Both the position numbers and the translations under genes were made by a program. Positions 26,148 to 34,839 of a DNA stretch of 64,000 nt are shown here, in pieces (positions within the stretch are counted from its first letter, which is position 1; every line of letters begins with the position of its first letter). Below the pieces are notes generated by a model. That model was not told the DNA's origin and ran no database searches. It worked only from the letters and a program-made list of their open reading frames with translations. Source of the DNA: Candidatus Viadribacter manganicus (GTDB lineage: Bacteria; Pseudomonadota; Alphaproteobacteria; Caulobacterales; Aquidulcibacteraceae); NCBI RefSeq assembly GCF_001679665.1, contig NZ_CP013244.1, positions 2,364,980 through 2,428,979 of the forward strand, given 5' to 3'.

Positions 26148-26571
26148 ATGATCATCGATCTCATTCTCGCCGGTCACATCATTGGTTTGATGATGGGCGG
26201 CGGGCGGCGGCTTCGGCAGCATGATCACGCAGCGAGAGGCATTGAAGCGGCCAGTGGAGCAGGCTGCGGTGCTGCGTTCGGTTGGTCCGGCGCTGGCGAG
26301 CTTCTCGATCATTGGTCTGATCCTGATGTGGATCGCAGGCGTTGCGCTTGTTTTCCTCAAGTGCGGCAGCTTCTGCGCTTTGCCGTCGATGTTTTGGATC
26401 AAGTTCATCTTTATCAGCACGCTGACGCTCGCGGCCATCACGACCCATGTGCTCTACGGCCAAGTGAAAGGCGCAAACGTAGCCGCGGCCACGCGTTTGC
26501 CGGTATTCAGCCAGATCGCCGGTATGTCCTCTCTGCTGGCAATGATCTTCGCGGCTCTCGCATTCCACTGA
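26148..26571 (+). pseudogene. Four-helix membrane protein split by a one-base frame change
   Basis: The ATG at 26148, preceded by GGAGGGG, encodes MIIDLILAGHIIGLMMGG and then leaves frame. The following 116 residues, with three hydrophobic helices, are open from 26221 to 26571 in the next frame, and their first ATG has no ribosome-binding site. Removing one G from the GGG at 26202-26204 rejoins the two through a Gly-rich segment into a 140-residue protein with four helices. The family was not recognised. It may be a real pseudogene or an error in a G run. Confidence 0.75.
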
Positions 26572-26646
26572 ACCTTGCGTGAGACGCGGCGTTCGCCCGT
26601 TGCGCGGACGCGGGCGCGCGTGCATCAAGGCGTGGGGAAAGCCAGA

Positions 26647-27357
26647 ATGCTTATTCGCACCACTCGCATGCTTTCGACGTGGGCCTTGCGCGCGCTCTTT
26701 TATGCCGCGCTATTCGGCGTCGTCGTCGTCGCGCACCTCGCTATCAGTGGAGCGTTGCGTGCGCAGGGGTGGAACAGCAGCATGTCGCTGTTGGTCGCCG
26801 GTGGCGCCGTCCTGATCCTTGTCATCCTGGCGACCAATCTCTCGGAGTGGACCCGTGATCGCCTGCGTGAGCGCCGCGAAATGGAGCGCGTCAAACAGCG
26901 TCTGCCGAATGGTCCATGTTGTGTCATTTGGCATGCGCCGGAAGAAAAGACCGTGCGGCAGCTCCTCAGTGAGGAAGACGATCATTCCGAAATGCCATGG
27001 GATGTGGCGGGCCCACTTCGAGCGCGTTACCCGCGCTTGGCGCGCCGGCTCGGCATTGAAGGCGTCGCCATCGCCGAATTCGAGGTCGGCGCCGATGGGC
27101 GGGCCAAGAACATCAATTGCGTCGACGCCTGGCCATCTGATGTTTTTTACGACGCCGCACGGGAGGCGCTGCAGCACGCGCGTTTTCAGGCCAAGGACGT
27201 CCACGTCCGCTATGGCGCGAGCTACAAGATGCCGTTCGTGTTTCGCATTTCCGGCGCCTCCAAGGCCCGCGACAGCGGCCGCCGCGCTCGCAAGCTCCGG
27301 CCAACGTTGGTTGCGGCACAGCAGGCTGTGGATAAAATCAGAAGTGGTCCTGCCTAA
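26647..27357 (+). CDS. Membrane protein with TonB C-terminal-like domain
   Basis: A 236-residue protein. The start at 26647 precedes two membrane helices (about residues 10-35 and 45-65). A charged linker leads to a cytoplasmic or periplasmic domain from about residue 135 that reads IEGVAIAEFEVGADGRAKNINC then FYDAAREALQHARFQ, the TonB_C pattern found in energy-transducer and TonB-like proteins. There is no Pro-rich spanning segment and no ExbB/ExbD neighbour, so classic TonB activity is doubtful. It may be a TonB_C-fold regulator or structural protein. Confidence 0.7.
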   Translation: MLIRTTRMLSTWALRALFYAALFGVVVVAHLAISGALRAQGWNSSMSLLVAGGAVLILVILATNLSEWTRDRLRERREMERVKQRLPNGPCCVIWHAPEEKTVRQLLSEEDDHSEMPWDVAGPLRARYPRLARRLGIEGVAIAEFEVGADGRAKNINCVDAWPSDVFYDAAREALQHARFQAKDVHVRYGASYKMPFVFRISGASKARDSGRRARKLRPTLVAAQQAVDKIRSGPA

Positions 27358-27510
27358 CGGCGCAACCACGGCGCTAGCGGCGCCGTTCGCGCAACCTCCG
27401 CATGCGTGAAGGCCGGATCCCGCGGCGCGCTGAGCGGAATGACCCGCCGCTGCCATGGCGCGCGGTGTTAACCAATTGAATTTTCTTAACTTAACCGCTC
27501 ATTCACTCTT

Positions 27511-27526
27511 TTAAGCGCCTGTTAAC
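27511..27526. promoter_or_regulatory. CtrA-type box upstream of divL
   Basis: TTAA-GCGCCTG-TTAAC is an exact match to the CtrA consensus TTAA-N7-TTAAC known from Caulobacter. It is 105 bases before the divL start. Three more TTAAC half-sites lie at 27468, 27486 and 27491. In such GC-rich DNA this density of TTAA is notable. The surrounding gene-free stretch 27358-27630 shows nothing else that I can name. Control of divL by CtrA is inferred. Confidence 0.7.
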
Positions 27527-27630
27527 GGTTCCCGGCAGACGTGCGCGTGCATTCACGGGCGCAATCGGGAAACTAGCCCTTGGGGCTCGGCGATTCGTTT
27601 CGCCGATATGAATGGACTTAGGGGTCGGCA

Positions 27631-30057
27631 TTGGACGGAAGCTTGCTCGTAGCGGCTGGCTCGGCCGCGATTGCGATTGCGGCGTTGCTTTGGGCGATGC
27701 GCGTCACCGAGGGTGCGCGCGGCGGCGTTGAGGCGTGGAAGAAGCGCGCTCGCGAACTCGAGGACACCGTCGCCTGGGCGGACGCCGTGTTCGGCGCTCA
27801 CCCTGGTGTCGTGCTGATCTGGGAAGACACACTCGCCGACAGCGAAACCGATTGGGGCAAGCCGCGCATCTACGGCAGTCCGCTCGCGCTCGCCTCGTTG
27901 CTGCGCTTTTCGGGCGCGGCGATTGCCGCTGAACCTGCCATCCGCATTCTGCAAGGGCTCTCGGGCTTTGACGCGCGCGGCGCTACTGGCGTGATGACGC
28001 GTCTTGCGCCCGCGTTGCAGCGTTTGCGCCGTGAGGGCGCGCCGTTCTCGCTCACGATCTCTACGCCCGATGGAATCTACGTTGAAGTCGATGGCCGTAC
28101 GGCTGGCGCGCGCGCCGTCGTTTGGATTCTCGACGCCAGCGTCCGCGGCGTTGAAGAGGGCGGCGCCGGAGGCCGTATCGATGGCGCGACCGAAGTCATC
28201 GCGCGCGATCCTGCCGCGTTCCTCGAAATGTGGAATGAAGCGCCGTTTATGGCGTGGCGTGTCGATGGCGGCCTGAAGCTGCAATGGGCTAATCCGAATT
28301 ATCTGAGCGCGCTCGAAGCGAAGTCGCTCAGTCAGGCGATCGACCGCAATCTCCAACTCGACCAAGGCGCCACCGAACTCGCGCGCAAGGCCATCGAGAC
28401 CGGCGAGCCGGTCGAAGACACGCGTTCCGCAGTCGTGGGCGGTCAGTTGCGCACGCTCCGGCTGCGTGTATCGCCAGTTGCCGGCGGTGCAGCGGGCCTC
28501 GCGATCGACGTCACCGAAAGCGAGGCGGCGAGCGAGCAGATGACGCGCCAACAGCGCGCGCACGACGAAACTTTGAACCATTTGGCCGAAGGCATCGCCG
28601 TCTTCGATCAAAGCAAGCGCTTAGTGTTTCACAACCGCGCGTTCGAGCAAATGTGGACGCTCGACCCAGCGTTCCTGCAGGATCGCCCGTCGCATGCAGC
28701 GTGGCTGGATTATCTCAAAGAGAAGCGCAAGCTTCCGGCGCACGCGAACTACGCCGAGTGGCGCGCGCGTGAGCTTGCGCTCTATCAAGAGCATGAAGAT
28801 CTGCCGGAAGATTTCTGGGTGCTGCCCGACAGCCGCATGCTGCGCGTCGCGCGCCAGCCGCACCCGGGCGGCGGCATGTTGTTGATCTTCTCGGACATCA
28901 CCAATGAGGTTTCGCTTAAGAGCTCCTATGACGCGCTCCTGCAGACCCAGAAGGCGGCGCTCGACAAGTTGCACGAGGCGGTTGTCGTGTTTGGTCTCGA
29001 CGGCCGCCTGAAGCTGCACAACGCTGCCTTCGGCGCGATGTGGAAGCTGGAAGCTGGCGCGGTCGAAAACGAGATGCCGTTCGATAAGGTCATCGCCGCC
29101 TGCGAGCACCTCTTCCATGATCGCGCGACCTGGGCGCAGGTGCGCGCACGCATCACCGATCCGTCACCGGAAGCACGCACCGAGTTCCGCGGTGAAATGC
29201 GCCGTAGCGACGAAAGCGTGCTGAAATTCCTCACGCGTCCACTGCCGGACGGCGCGACCTTGGTGGCGTTCCAGGACATCACCGCCGATCGCCGCGTGGA
29301 AGACGCGCTGCGTGAGCGCGCTGAAGCGTTCGAGGAGGCGGACAAGCTTAAGGGCCAGTTCGTTGAGAACGTGTCCTACCAGTTGCGCAATCCGCTGCAG
29401 GCCATCTACGGCAACGCTGAGCTGTTGCAGCACAAAGTGTTCGGCCCGCTCAACGATCGCCAAGTTGAGCAGGTGGGCTCAATCATCGAAGCGGCTGGCT
29501 CGCTTTCGAAGCTCATCGACAATATTCTCGACGTTGCGATGGTCGAAGCGGGCAACGTCCAGCTCGATATCGCGCCGATGAATATCTACGAGACCATCAC
29601 CGAGTCCGTGCAGATGGCAGCGTCCAAGGCACGCGACACCGAAGTGCCGATCAAGGTCAAATGCGATCCGAAGATCGGCGACATCGACGCCGATCCAAAG
29701 CGTATCACCCAAGTGATCGTGAACCTGCTGTCGAACGCGCTCCGTCACACCGAACGCGGCGACACCATCACCGTTTCGGCCGAACGCCTGGATGGCGTCG
29801 TGCGGCTCACCGTCGCCGACACTGGCAAGGGCATGGCCTTCGAACAGCAAGCGCGGGCATTCGACAGCTTCGAGTCGGGTGATCGCCGCGGCGCCGGCCT
29901 CGGCCTCGCGCTCGTGCGCTCATTCGTGGAGATGCACGGCGGCTGGGTGGCGCTCAGCAGCGAGCCTGGCCGTGGCGTGACGGTGACGTGCCACTTGCCT
30001 GTGCACGCGCCGTTCGCCGGTCCGCCGCCCATCCCGCCGACGCGCCAAGCCGCTTAA
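27631..30057 (+). CDS. divL: DivL-type cell-cycle kinase (Tyr in place of phospho-acceptor His)
   Basis: An 808-residue membrane-anchored sensor-kinase homologue. It has an N-terminal helix, a long PAS-containing sensor region (about residues 200-540) and HisKA/HATPase domains. The HisKA box reads ENVSYQLRNPLQ, so Tyr583 replaces the usual His, the hallmark of DivL. ATPase boxes ADTGKGMAF and GAGLGLALVR are intact. In Caulobacter DivL controls CckA and thus CtrA activity and cell fate. The start is a TTG at 27631, with AGGGG just upstream; no in-frame ATG fits. Its stop overlaps that of the convergent asd gene. Confidence 0.93.
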   Translation: MDGSLLVAAGSAAIAIAALLWAMRVTEGARGGVEAWKKRARELEDTVAWADAVFGAHPGVVLIWEDTLADSETDWGKPRIYGSPLALASLLRFSGAAIAAEPAIRILQGLSGFDARGATGVMTRLAPALQRLRREGAPFSLTISTPDGIYVEVDGRTAGARAVVWILDASVRGVEEGGAGGRIDGATEVIARDPAAFLEMWNEAPFMAWRVDGGLKLQWANPNYLSALEAKSLSQAIDRNLQLDQGATELARKAIETGEPVEDTRSAVVGGQLRTLRLRVSPVAGGAAGLAIDVTESEAASEQMTRQQRAHDETLNHLAEGIAVFDQSKRLVFHNRAFEQMWTLDPAFLQDRPSHAAWLDYLKEKRKLPAHANYAEWRARELALYQEHEDLPEDFWVLPDSRMLRVARQPHPGGGMLLIFSDITNEVSLKSSYDALLQTQKAALDKLHEAVVVFGLDGRLKLHNAAFGAMWKLEAGAVENEMPFDKVIAACEHLFHDRATWAQVRARITDPSPEARTEFRGEMRRSDESVLKFLTRPLPDGATLVAFQDITADRRVEDALRERAEAFEEADKLKGQFVENVSYQLRNPLQAIYGNAELLQHKVFGPLNDRQVEQVGSIIEAAGSLSKLIDNILDVAMVEAGNVQLDIAPMNIYETITESVQMAASKARDTEVPIKVKCDPKIGDIDADPKRITQVIVNLLSNALRHTERGDTITVSAERLDGVVRLTVADTGKGMAFEQQARAFDSFESGDRRGAGLGLALVRSFVEMHGGWVALSSEPGRGVTVTCHLPVHAPFAGPPPIPPTRQAA

Positions 30058-31058
30058 GCGAGGCGCTCGGCGATCTGCACCGCGTTGAGCGCCGCGCCCT
30101 TGAGCAGCTGATCGCCGCATACAAAGAGCGACAGTGTCTTGCCCGAGGCATCCGACACATCACGGCGGATGCGGCCCACAAGCACTTCTTCAATGCCGCT
30201 GGCCTCCACCGGCATTGGGAAGCGGTTGGCTGCCGGATCATCCACAACGCGCACGCCAGGCGCCTGCGCGAGCGCTCCACGCGCCGTCTCCGGCGTCACT
30301 GCCCGATCGAATTCGACACTCATGGCGATGCCATGCGCACGAAGCACCGGGACGCGGATGCAGGTAATTGAAATGCGCAGGTCTGGGAGATCCAAAATCT
30401 TGCGCGTCTCGCGCATCACTTTGGTCTCTTCGCCATTATAACCGGTTTCGGGATCGATCGGCGTGTTGTGGCTAAAGAAGTTGAACGCGTAGGGGTGCGG
30501 CAGAACCTTCGGCTCAAATTTCTGTCCGGCAAGATAAGCGCGGGTGGAGTCTTCTAATTCGCGCATGGCCGGAAGGCCCGCGCCAGAGGCCGCCTGGTAA
30601 CTTGCCGCATGCACACGGCTGATGCGCGCAAGATTTTGCAGCGGCGCTAGAGCCATCACCATGATCGCCGCGACGCAGTTCGGGTTGGCGATCAGGCGAG
30701 GGCGCTCCTCGAGCAGCGCGCCGTTCACTTCCGGCACCACCAGAGGGACATTAGCCTTCATGCGGAAGGCAGAGGAATTGTCGATCACCGTCGCGCCGGC
30801 TTTTGTCGCCCGCGCCGCGCAATCCATCGCGATATCGGTATCGACGGCAAGCAAAGCGACATCGATGCCTGCGAAGTCGAAGCCTTCAAGCGCCTCAAGC
30901 GTGATCTCACGATCTTTGAACTGAACCATCTTTCCGGCGGACGCAGACGACGCCAGCGCGTGCAACTTGCCCACAGGAAAGTTTCGCGTTTCCAAGCAAC
31001 GCAGCATCTCCGTGCCGACAGCGCCTGTCGCGCCGACAATGGCCACGTTCTTACTCAT
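30054..31058 (-). CDS. asd: Aspartate-semialdehyde dehydrogenase
   Basis: A 334-residue cytosolic enzyme that reduces aspartyl phosphate to aspartate semialdehyde, the branch point to lysine, diaminopimelate, methionine and threonine. The NADP motif is VGATGAVGTEML, the catalytic Cys is in NPNCVAAIMV and the substrate block is YQAASGAG. The ATG at 31058 is preferred over the upstream open frame because the Rossmann motif then starts at residue 5, as in the family. It is downstream of the 2TM/cyclase genes on the same strand with a 16-base gap. Confidence 0.96.
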   Translation of the reverse strand: MSKNVAIVGATGAVGTEMLRCLETRNFPVGKLHALASSASAGKMVQFKDREITLEALEGFDFAGIDVALLAVDTDIAMDCAARATKAGATVIDNSSAFRMKANVPLVVPEVNGALLEERPRLIANPNCVAAIMVMALAPLQNLARISRVHAASYQAASGAGLPAMRELEDSTRAYLAGQKFEPKVLPHPYAFNFFSHNTPIDPETGYNGEETKVMRETRKILDLPDLRISITCIRVPVLRAHGIAMSVEFDRAVTPETARGALAQAPGVRVVDDPAANRFPMPVEASGIEEVLVGRIRRDVSDASGKTLSLFVCGDQLLKGAALNAVQIAERLA

Positions 31059-31074
31059 TCCAAGAAACTCCAGC

Positions 31075-31326
31075 TTAGTCTGTTCGTCCAATGAGCGGCG
31101 CCGCGCGAAATGCGAGCAGAAGCGCCAGCCCAAGTGCAGGCCATTGCACCCACCAGCCTTCGCCGGTCGCGAAATCCAGCGCCGCCAGGATCACAAGGAT
31201 TGCCGCGTAGCGTTGCGCGGACCCAAATAGTCTTGCCCAAGTAAGCGGTGGTTTCGCCGGTTCGTCGCGTTCTGGCGCCCGCGCCGGACGAGGCGCTCCG
31301 CGTCCCTCATCGCCACCAGCCGCCAC
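31075..31326 (-). CDS. Two-helix (2TM-like) membrane segment, probably the displaced C-terminus of the cyclase
   Basis: An 83-residue open frame with a GTG start inside the cyclase gene. Its first 27 residues are a Gly/Arg/Pro/Glu-rich linker, and then two membrane helices (about residues 38-54 and 59-76) resemble the 2TM domain. No separate ribosome-binding site is seen, while the overlapping cyclase frame ends in Arg/Asn-rich nonsense. The simplest reading is one cyclase-2TM protein split by a one-base change near 31310-31325. If real as drawn, it would be a translationally coupled small membrane protein. Confidence 0.5.
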   Translation of the reverse strand: MAAGGDEGRGAPRPARAPERDEPAKPPLTWARLFGSAQRYAAILVILAALDFATGEGWWVQWPALGLALLLAFRAAPLIGRTD

Positions 31327-31820
31327 GCGTAGACGCGGACGCCCTCTTCAAAGTTCTTCGGCTGTTTCTCGCCCAGATAGTTGAAGCCAACCGACAGCTT
31401 TTTCTGCACCTGGTCGAACACCTGTTGCGAAATCAGGATGCCGCCCGGCTCGGCCATGCTTTGCAGTCGCGCCGCGAGGTTGACGCCTTCGCCAAGCAGG
31501 TCGTCACCATCGATCAAGACATCGCCCAGATGGACGCCGATCCTGAAGCGCAAACCGTTCTGAGCGTCCGCCGCAAGTTCGCGCTGTACGTCGATCGCGC
31601 ATTGCACGGCCTCGACTACGGAGGCAAACTCCGCGATGAGGCCGTCGCCCGCCGTGTTGGCGATGCGGCCGTGGTGGCGTTCGATGAGCCGGGAAAATAC
31701 GCTGCGCGCTGCGCGCAAGGCGCCGAGCGCGCCGACTTCGTCGGCCTCCATGACACGGCTGTACCCATCGGTATCGGCGGCCAGGATTGTCGTCAATTTG
31801 CGCTGAACGGGAGAAGACAT
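31191..31820 (-). CDS. Class III adenylate/guanylate cyclase, C-terminus probably frameshifted
   Basis: A 209-residue frame. Start 31820 gives MSSPVQRKLTTILAADTDGY, where the metal-binding Asp follows. The second Asp is in IANTAGDGLIAEF, and GEGVNLAARLQSMAEPGGI is the typical catalytic end. So a soluble class III cyclase domain, residues 1 to about 170, is complete. From about residue 172 the frame turns into Arg/Asn-rich sequence with no family resemblance, while a 2TM-like domain is open in another frame (31075-31326). It makes cAMP or cGMP; the effector is unknown. It is upstream of asd. Confidence 0.85.
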   Translation of the reverse strand: MSSPVQRKLTTILAADTDGYSRVMEADEVGALGALRAARSVFSRLIERHHGRIANTAGDGLIAEFASVVEAVQCAIDVQRELAADAQNGLRFRIGVHLGDVLIDGDDLLGEGVNLAARLQSMAEPGGILISQQVFDQVQKKLSVGFNYLGEKQPKNFEEGVRVYAWRLVAMRDAERLVRRGRQNATNRRNHRLLGQDYLGPRNATRQSL

Positions 31821-31994
31821 AACCGTATTCGTAACGACTGCCGCACGCGGGACAACACACATTTAGAGCTGGGCGAGATGAGCAGAGGCCGTCGCCTCGT
31901 CGCGTACCGTTGCGCGCTCATCGCGAAGCGCATCACGCTGCATCCAAATGAGGCTACGGCTGCATCTCAGCGCTAGTAGATGGAGGGAGAGTCC

Positions 31995-32885
31995 ATGATT
32001 GATCCGAAAATGCGCCGCCTCGCGACAGCGCTCAGCTTCTTCCTGTTGGCGCCCATTCCGGCGGCGCTCGCACAAACGACACCTGACATTGTCGTAACGG
32101 GCGTACGCCCGGAGCAAACTCAAGCCTACGTTGAGCAAGTCACGGCGATTTCGCCGATGGCCGATCAGTTGCCACGTTGGGACAGCGCAATTTGCACCAG
32201 TATCGCCGGCATGCCTGCCCGGCAGGGTCAATTCCTCGCTGACCGTATTGCGCAACGCGCCGCGAGCCTCGGCTTGCGTCCCGGCGGTCCGGATTGTCGC
32301 GCAAACGTCGCAATCTTCGTGACGTCGGATTCGGATGCGTTTGCGCGCCAGCTCTTCGATCGCGATCGCGACATGTTCGCGTACTACCAAAGCAACGATG
32401 TCTCGACGCTCGGTCAGGGCGCGCTAGACGATTTCCTTACCACGCCGCGCGCTGTTCGCTGGTGGCATGTGTCGCAGACTTATGGCGCCGACGGCATCGC
32501 GCTTTCGGGCGATCCTTCAATCGGTGGTTTGTCTAACGCGCCTTCTGTCCGCGCAACCGGCACGCGTCTTAGCGGCAGCACGCGCGAAGACTTCACCCAA
32601 GCGATCGTGATTGTGGACGCGCGCCGCGTGCGAGGCGTTCAGCTCGCGGCACTGGCGGATTACGTCTCGTTCGTGGCGCTGGCGCAGGTGAACGCTCACG
32701 CCACCACCTCGGAATATCCGACGATCCTTAATCTGTTCAACGGCGAGCGCGCGAACGCAAACGGCCCGGCCGCACTGACACAATGGGATCAAGCGTATCT
32801 CGATGCCCTCTATAAATCAGAGCGCAATTCGGCGACCCAACGCCAACAGCAGAGCGAAATCGCCCGCCGCATGAACGGCAACTAA
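31995..32885 (+). CDS. Secreted protein of unknown function
   Basis: A 296-residue protein with a signal peptide ending about AALAQ, then IVVTG. The start at 31995 has GGAGGGAGAG in front; the ATG at 31980 overlaps that ribosome-binding site and is rejected. The mature part has two cysteines (about residues 72 and 97), a DSDAFARQLFDRDRDMF segment and a Gln/Arg/Asn-rich end. No family was recognised, and it has no same-strand neighbour. It is probably periplasmic. Confidence 0.75.
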   Translation: MIDPKMRRLATALSFFLLAPIPAALAQTTPDIVVTGVRPEQTQAYVEQVTAISPMADQLPRWDSAICTSIAGMPARQGQFLADRIAQRAASLGLRPGGPDCRANVAIFVTSDSDAFARQLFDRDRDMFAYYQSNDVSTLGQGALDDFLTTPRAVRWWHVSQTYGADGIALSGDPSIGGLSNAPSVRATGTRLSGSTREDFTQAIVIVDARRVRGVQLAALADYVSFVALAQVNAHATTSEYPTILNLFNGERANANGPAALTQWDQAYLDALYKSERNSATQRQQQSEIARRMNGN

Positions 32886-32907
32886 GTCCGGCTCAAGCCA
32901 ATACTCG

Positions 32908-32938
32908 ACGCCGCGGCCCGCAAGCCGCGGCGTTTTTT
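32908..32938 (+). terminator. Intrinsic terminator after the secreted-protein gene
   Basis: A perfect ten-pair stem (ACGCCGCGGC with GCCGCGGCGT) around a six-base loop, followed by six T. It lies 22 bases after the stop and directly abuts the end of the convergent M20 peptidase gene. Confidence 0.92.
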
Positions 32939-34328
32939 ATTGCCGCGCGTAGTCCCGCACGACGGCGTCGAGAAAGTCGCGGCCTTCATAGAGTGAACGA
33001 ACGCGAATTTTCTCATTGAGTCCGTGCGCGTTGCTTTCGCCGGGCGATGAGAACATGCCGCTCATTCCATATGTTGGGATGCCCGCATTGTTGAGGTAGC
33101 GGCCGTCCGTTGCGCCGGGCGTCATCATTGGGATGATCGGGATGCCAGGCCACATGCGCGCCACGGTGCGCTCAACAGGGCCCATGATCTGACGCGTCAG
33201 GCGAGGCGGGCTAGAACCGTCGCGCCGGCGAACGATCTCGACCGTAACCTGCGGGTCGCTAACCGCTCGTTGGAGATCGGCCTGTAATTCTTCTGGCGTG
33301 TGGCCCTGCAGAACCCGGCACGAGAGCGTCGCCACAGCGCGTTGTGGCAGCGCGTTCGGCGCGTGACCGGCTTCGACTTGTGTGGCTACGCAGGTTGTAC
33401 GCATGATGGCGTTGAACGACGGATCGCGCGCTAATATCGCCGCCGCTTCCGCGTCGTTGGGGTCACGTGCGATCGCCGTCATCGCTTCGCCATTGGTTCC
33501 ACCTGCGATGGGGGCCATTCGTTCGAAGAAGGCGCGCGTGACTGGCGTGAGCTCAACCGGAAACTGAAATTGCGACAAGCGTTCCAATGCGCCGCTCAGT
33601 CGATAAATGGCGTTCTCCGGCACCGGGCGAGAGGAATGACCACCAGGATTGGTGACGGTCAGCGTCATCACTTGGTGAATCTTTTCGCCGGCTTGGATGT
33701 TGAACGCGATCGGTCGGCCTTCCGCGGTTAGCATGCCGCCCGCGCCCTCATTAATCGCGAAATCGGCCTGCATCCATGGGCGATGATTTTGCAGCAGGTA
33801 GTCGACGCCATTGACGCGGTTCGACGTTTCCTCGCCGCATGTCAGCGCCAGTCTGATGGTGCGGCGTGGGCGGAAATTCTCTTGGCGTAGGCGCACCATG
33901 AGATCCAAGAACACTGCCGCCATGGCCTTATCGTCAGCGGAACCGCGCGCGTAGAAATAGCCGTTCTCTTCGACCAACGTGAACGGATCGCGCTCCCAAT
34001 CTTCCCGGCGCGCGTCCACAACGTCGATGTGCGCGAGCAGCAGCACGGCACGGCTTGAAGACCCGCGCAGCACGGCGACGAGATTGCCGTCTTCTGGCGC
34101 GCCGTCTGGGATGATCACTTGAGCATCGCGCTCGCTGTAGCCGGCATTGCGCAGATGAACGAGCATCGCATTGACTGCGCGCGTGCATGAGCCTGTCGTC
34201 GGCGAGGAGTCGATCTCGACCAACTCTTCATAGATCGAACGGAACCGCGCGCGATCGGGTGTCAGTTCCTGTGCGGTTGCGGTTCCAACAAACGCTGTGA
34301 TCGCAAGTGCAATAACAAACGCGCGCAT
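32937..34328 (-). CDS. M20-family metallopeptidase, exported
   Basis: A 463-residue zinc peptidase with a signal peptide (MRAFVIALAITAFVGTATAQ). Metal ligands are visible in LLAHIDVVDAR (His, with Asp), SADDKAMA (bridging Asp), CGEETSN (catalytic and ligand Glu) and SNAHGLNE (C-terminal His). A dimerisation domain lies near residues 215-330 (GGHSSRP). The start at 34328 is chosen for the signal peptide; 47 extra upstream codons are open but lack signal features. Such proteins cleave small peptides or N-acyl amino acids in the periplasm. Confidence 0.9.
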   Translation of the reverse strand: MRAFVIALAITAFVGTATAQELTPDRARFRSIYEELVEIDSSPTTGSCTRAVNAMLVHLRNAGYSERDAQVIIPDGAPEDGNLVAVLRGSSSRAVLLLAHIDVVDARREDWERDPFTLVEENGYFYARGSADDKAMAAVFLDLMVRLRQENFRPRRTIRLALTCGEETSNRVNGVDYLLQNHRPWMQADFAINEGAGGMLTAEGRPIAFNIQAGEKIHQVMTLTVTNPGGHSSRPVPENAIYRLSGALERLSQFQFPVELTPVTRAFFERMAPIAGGTNGEAMTAIARDPNDAEAAAILARDPSFNAIMRTTCVATQVEAGHAPNALPQRAVATLSCRVLQGHTPEELQADLQRAVSDPQVTVEIVRRRDGSSPPRLTRQIMGPVERTVARMWPGIPIIPMMTPGATDGRYLNNAGIPTYGMSGMFSSPGESNAHGLNEKIRVRSLYEGRDFLDAVVRDYARQ

Positions 34329-34392
34329 CTGATCCCCCAAACAATTGAGGGCACTGAACAGGTTCAGCGTTGCAAGTGCAACCCCGCCTCGA

Positions 34393-34839
34393 TCAAAGCC
34401 AGCGGCGCACGCGCCTGCAATAGGCGTCGAACGTCTCGCCGAACTGGCGGCGCATCTTTGCTTCTTCAAAGGGGATGAACACCCAGTTCGCGACGGCGAA
34501 CATCAGCACTGGCGCCAGCAACACAAGCGGCCGGCCGAACCAGAGCGCGCCGCCGATGCAAAATAGCGTCATCGCTAAGTACATCGGATTTCGCGTGATT
34601 CCGAATATCCCGTCGGTGACGAGTGCATTGTTCGTCGGTGAGTTGGGCAAGAGTTGCGTGTTGGCGATGCGAAATTGCGCCATGGCGCCAAACAACACCG
34701 CAAGCGCCGCCACGATCACGATCAACCCGAACGGCCGCGTCGGCCAGATAGGCAGTGTGTTCAATCCGGGGACGAGGCTCAGTCCGTACGTCGCCGCCAG
34801 CAGGAGCAAAGCCCAAAGCGGCGGCGGTACGTTGCGCAC
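34393..34839 (-). CDS. Isoprenylcysteine carboxyl methyltransferase-like membrane protein
   Basis: A 148-residue integral membrane protein with about four helices. The C-terminal half carries TDGIFGITRNPMYLAM and PFEEAKMRRQFGETF, ending DAYCRRVRRWL, the SAM-binding signature of the ICMT/PEMT methyltransferase family. The substrate is unknown in bacteria. It starts directly after the ferredoxin stop (34840), so these are probably one unit. Confidence 0.87.
   Translation of the reverse strand: MRNVPPPLWALLLLAATYGLSLVPGLNTLPIWPTRPFGLIVIVAALAVLFGAMAQFRIANTQLLPNSPTNNALVTDGIFGITRNPMYLAMTLFCIGGALWFGRPLVLLAPVLMFAVANWVFIPFEEAKMRRQFGETFDAYCRRVRRWL

Noticed and set aside
27553..28611. A 352-residue minus-strand frame over divL
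   Set aside because: It is antisense to the divL sensor region and is Arg-rich with no recognisable domain.
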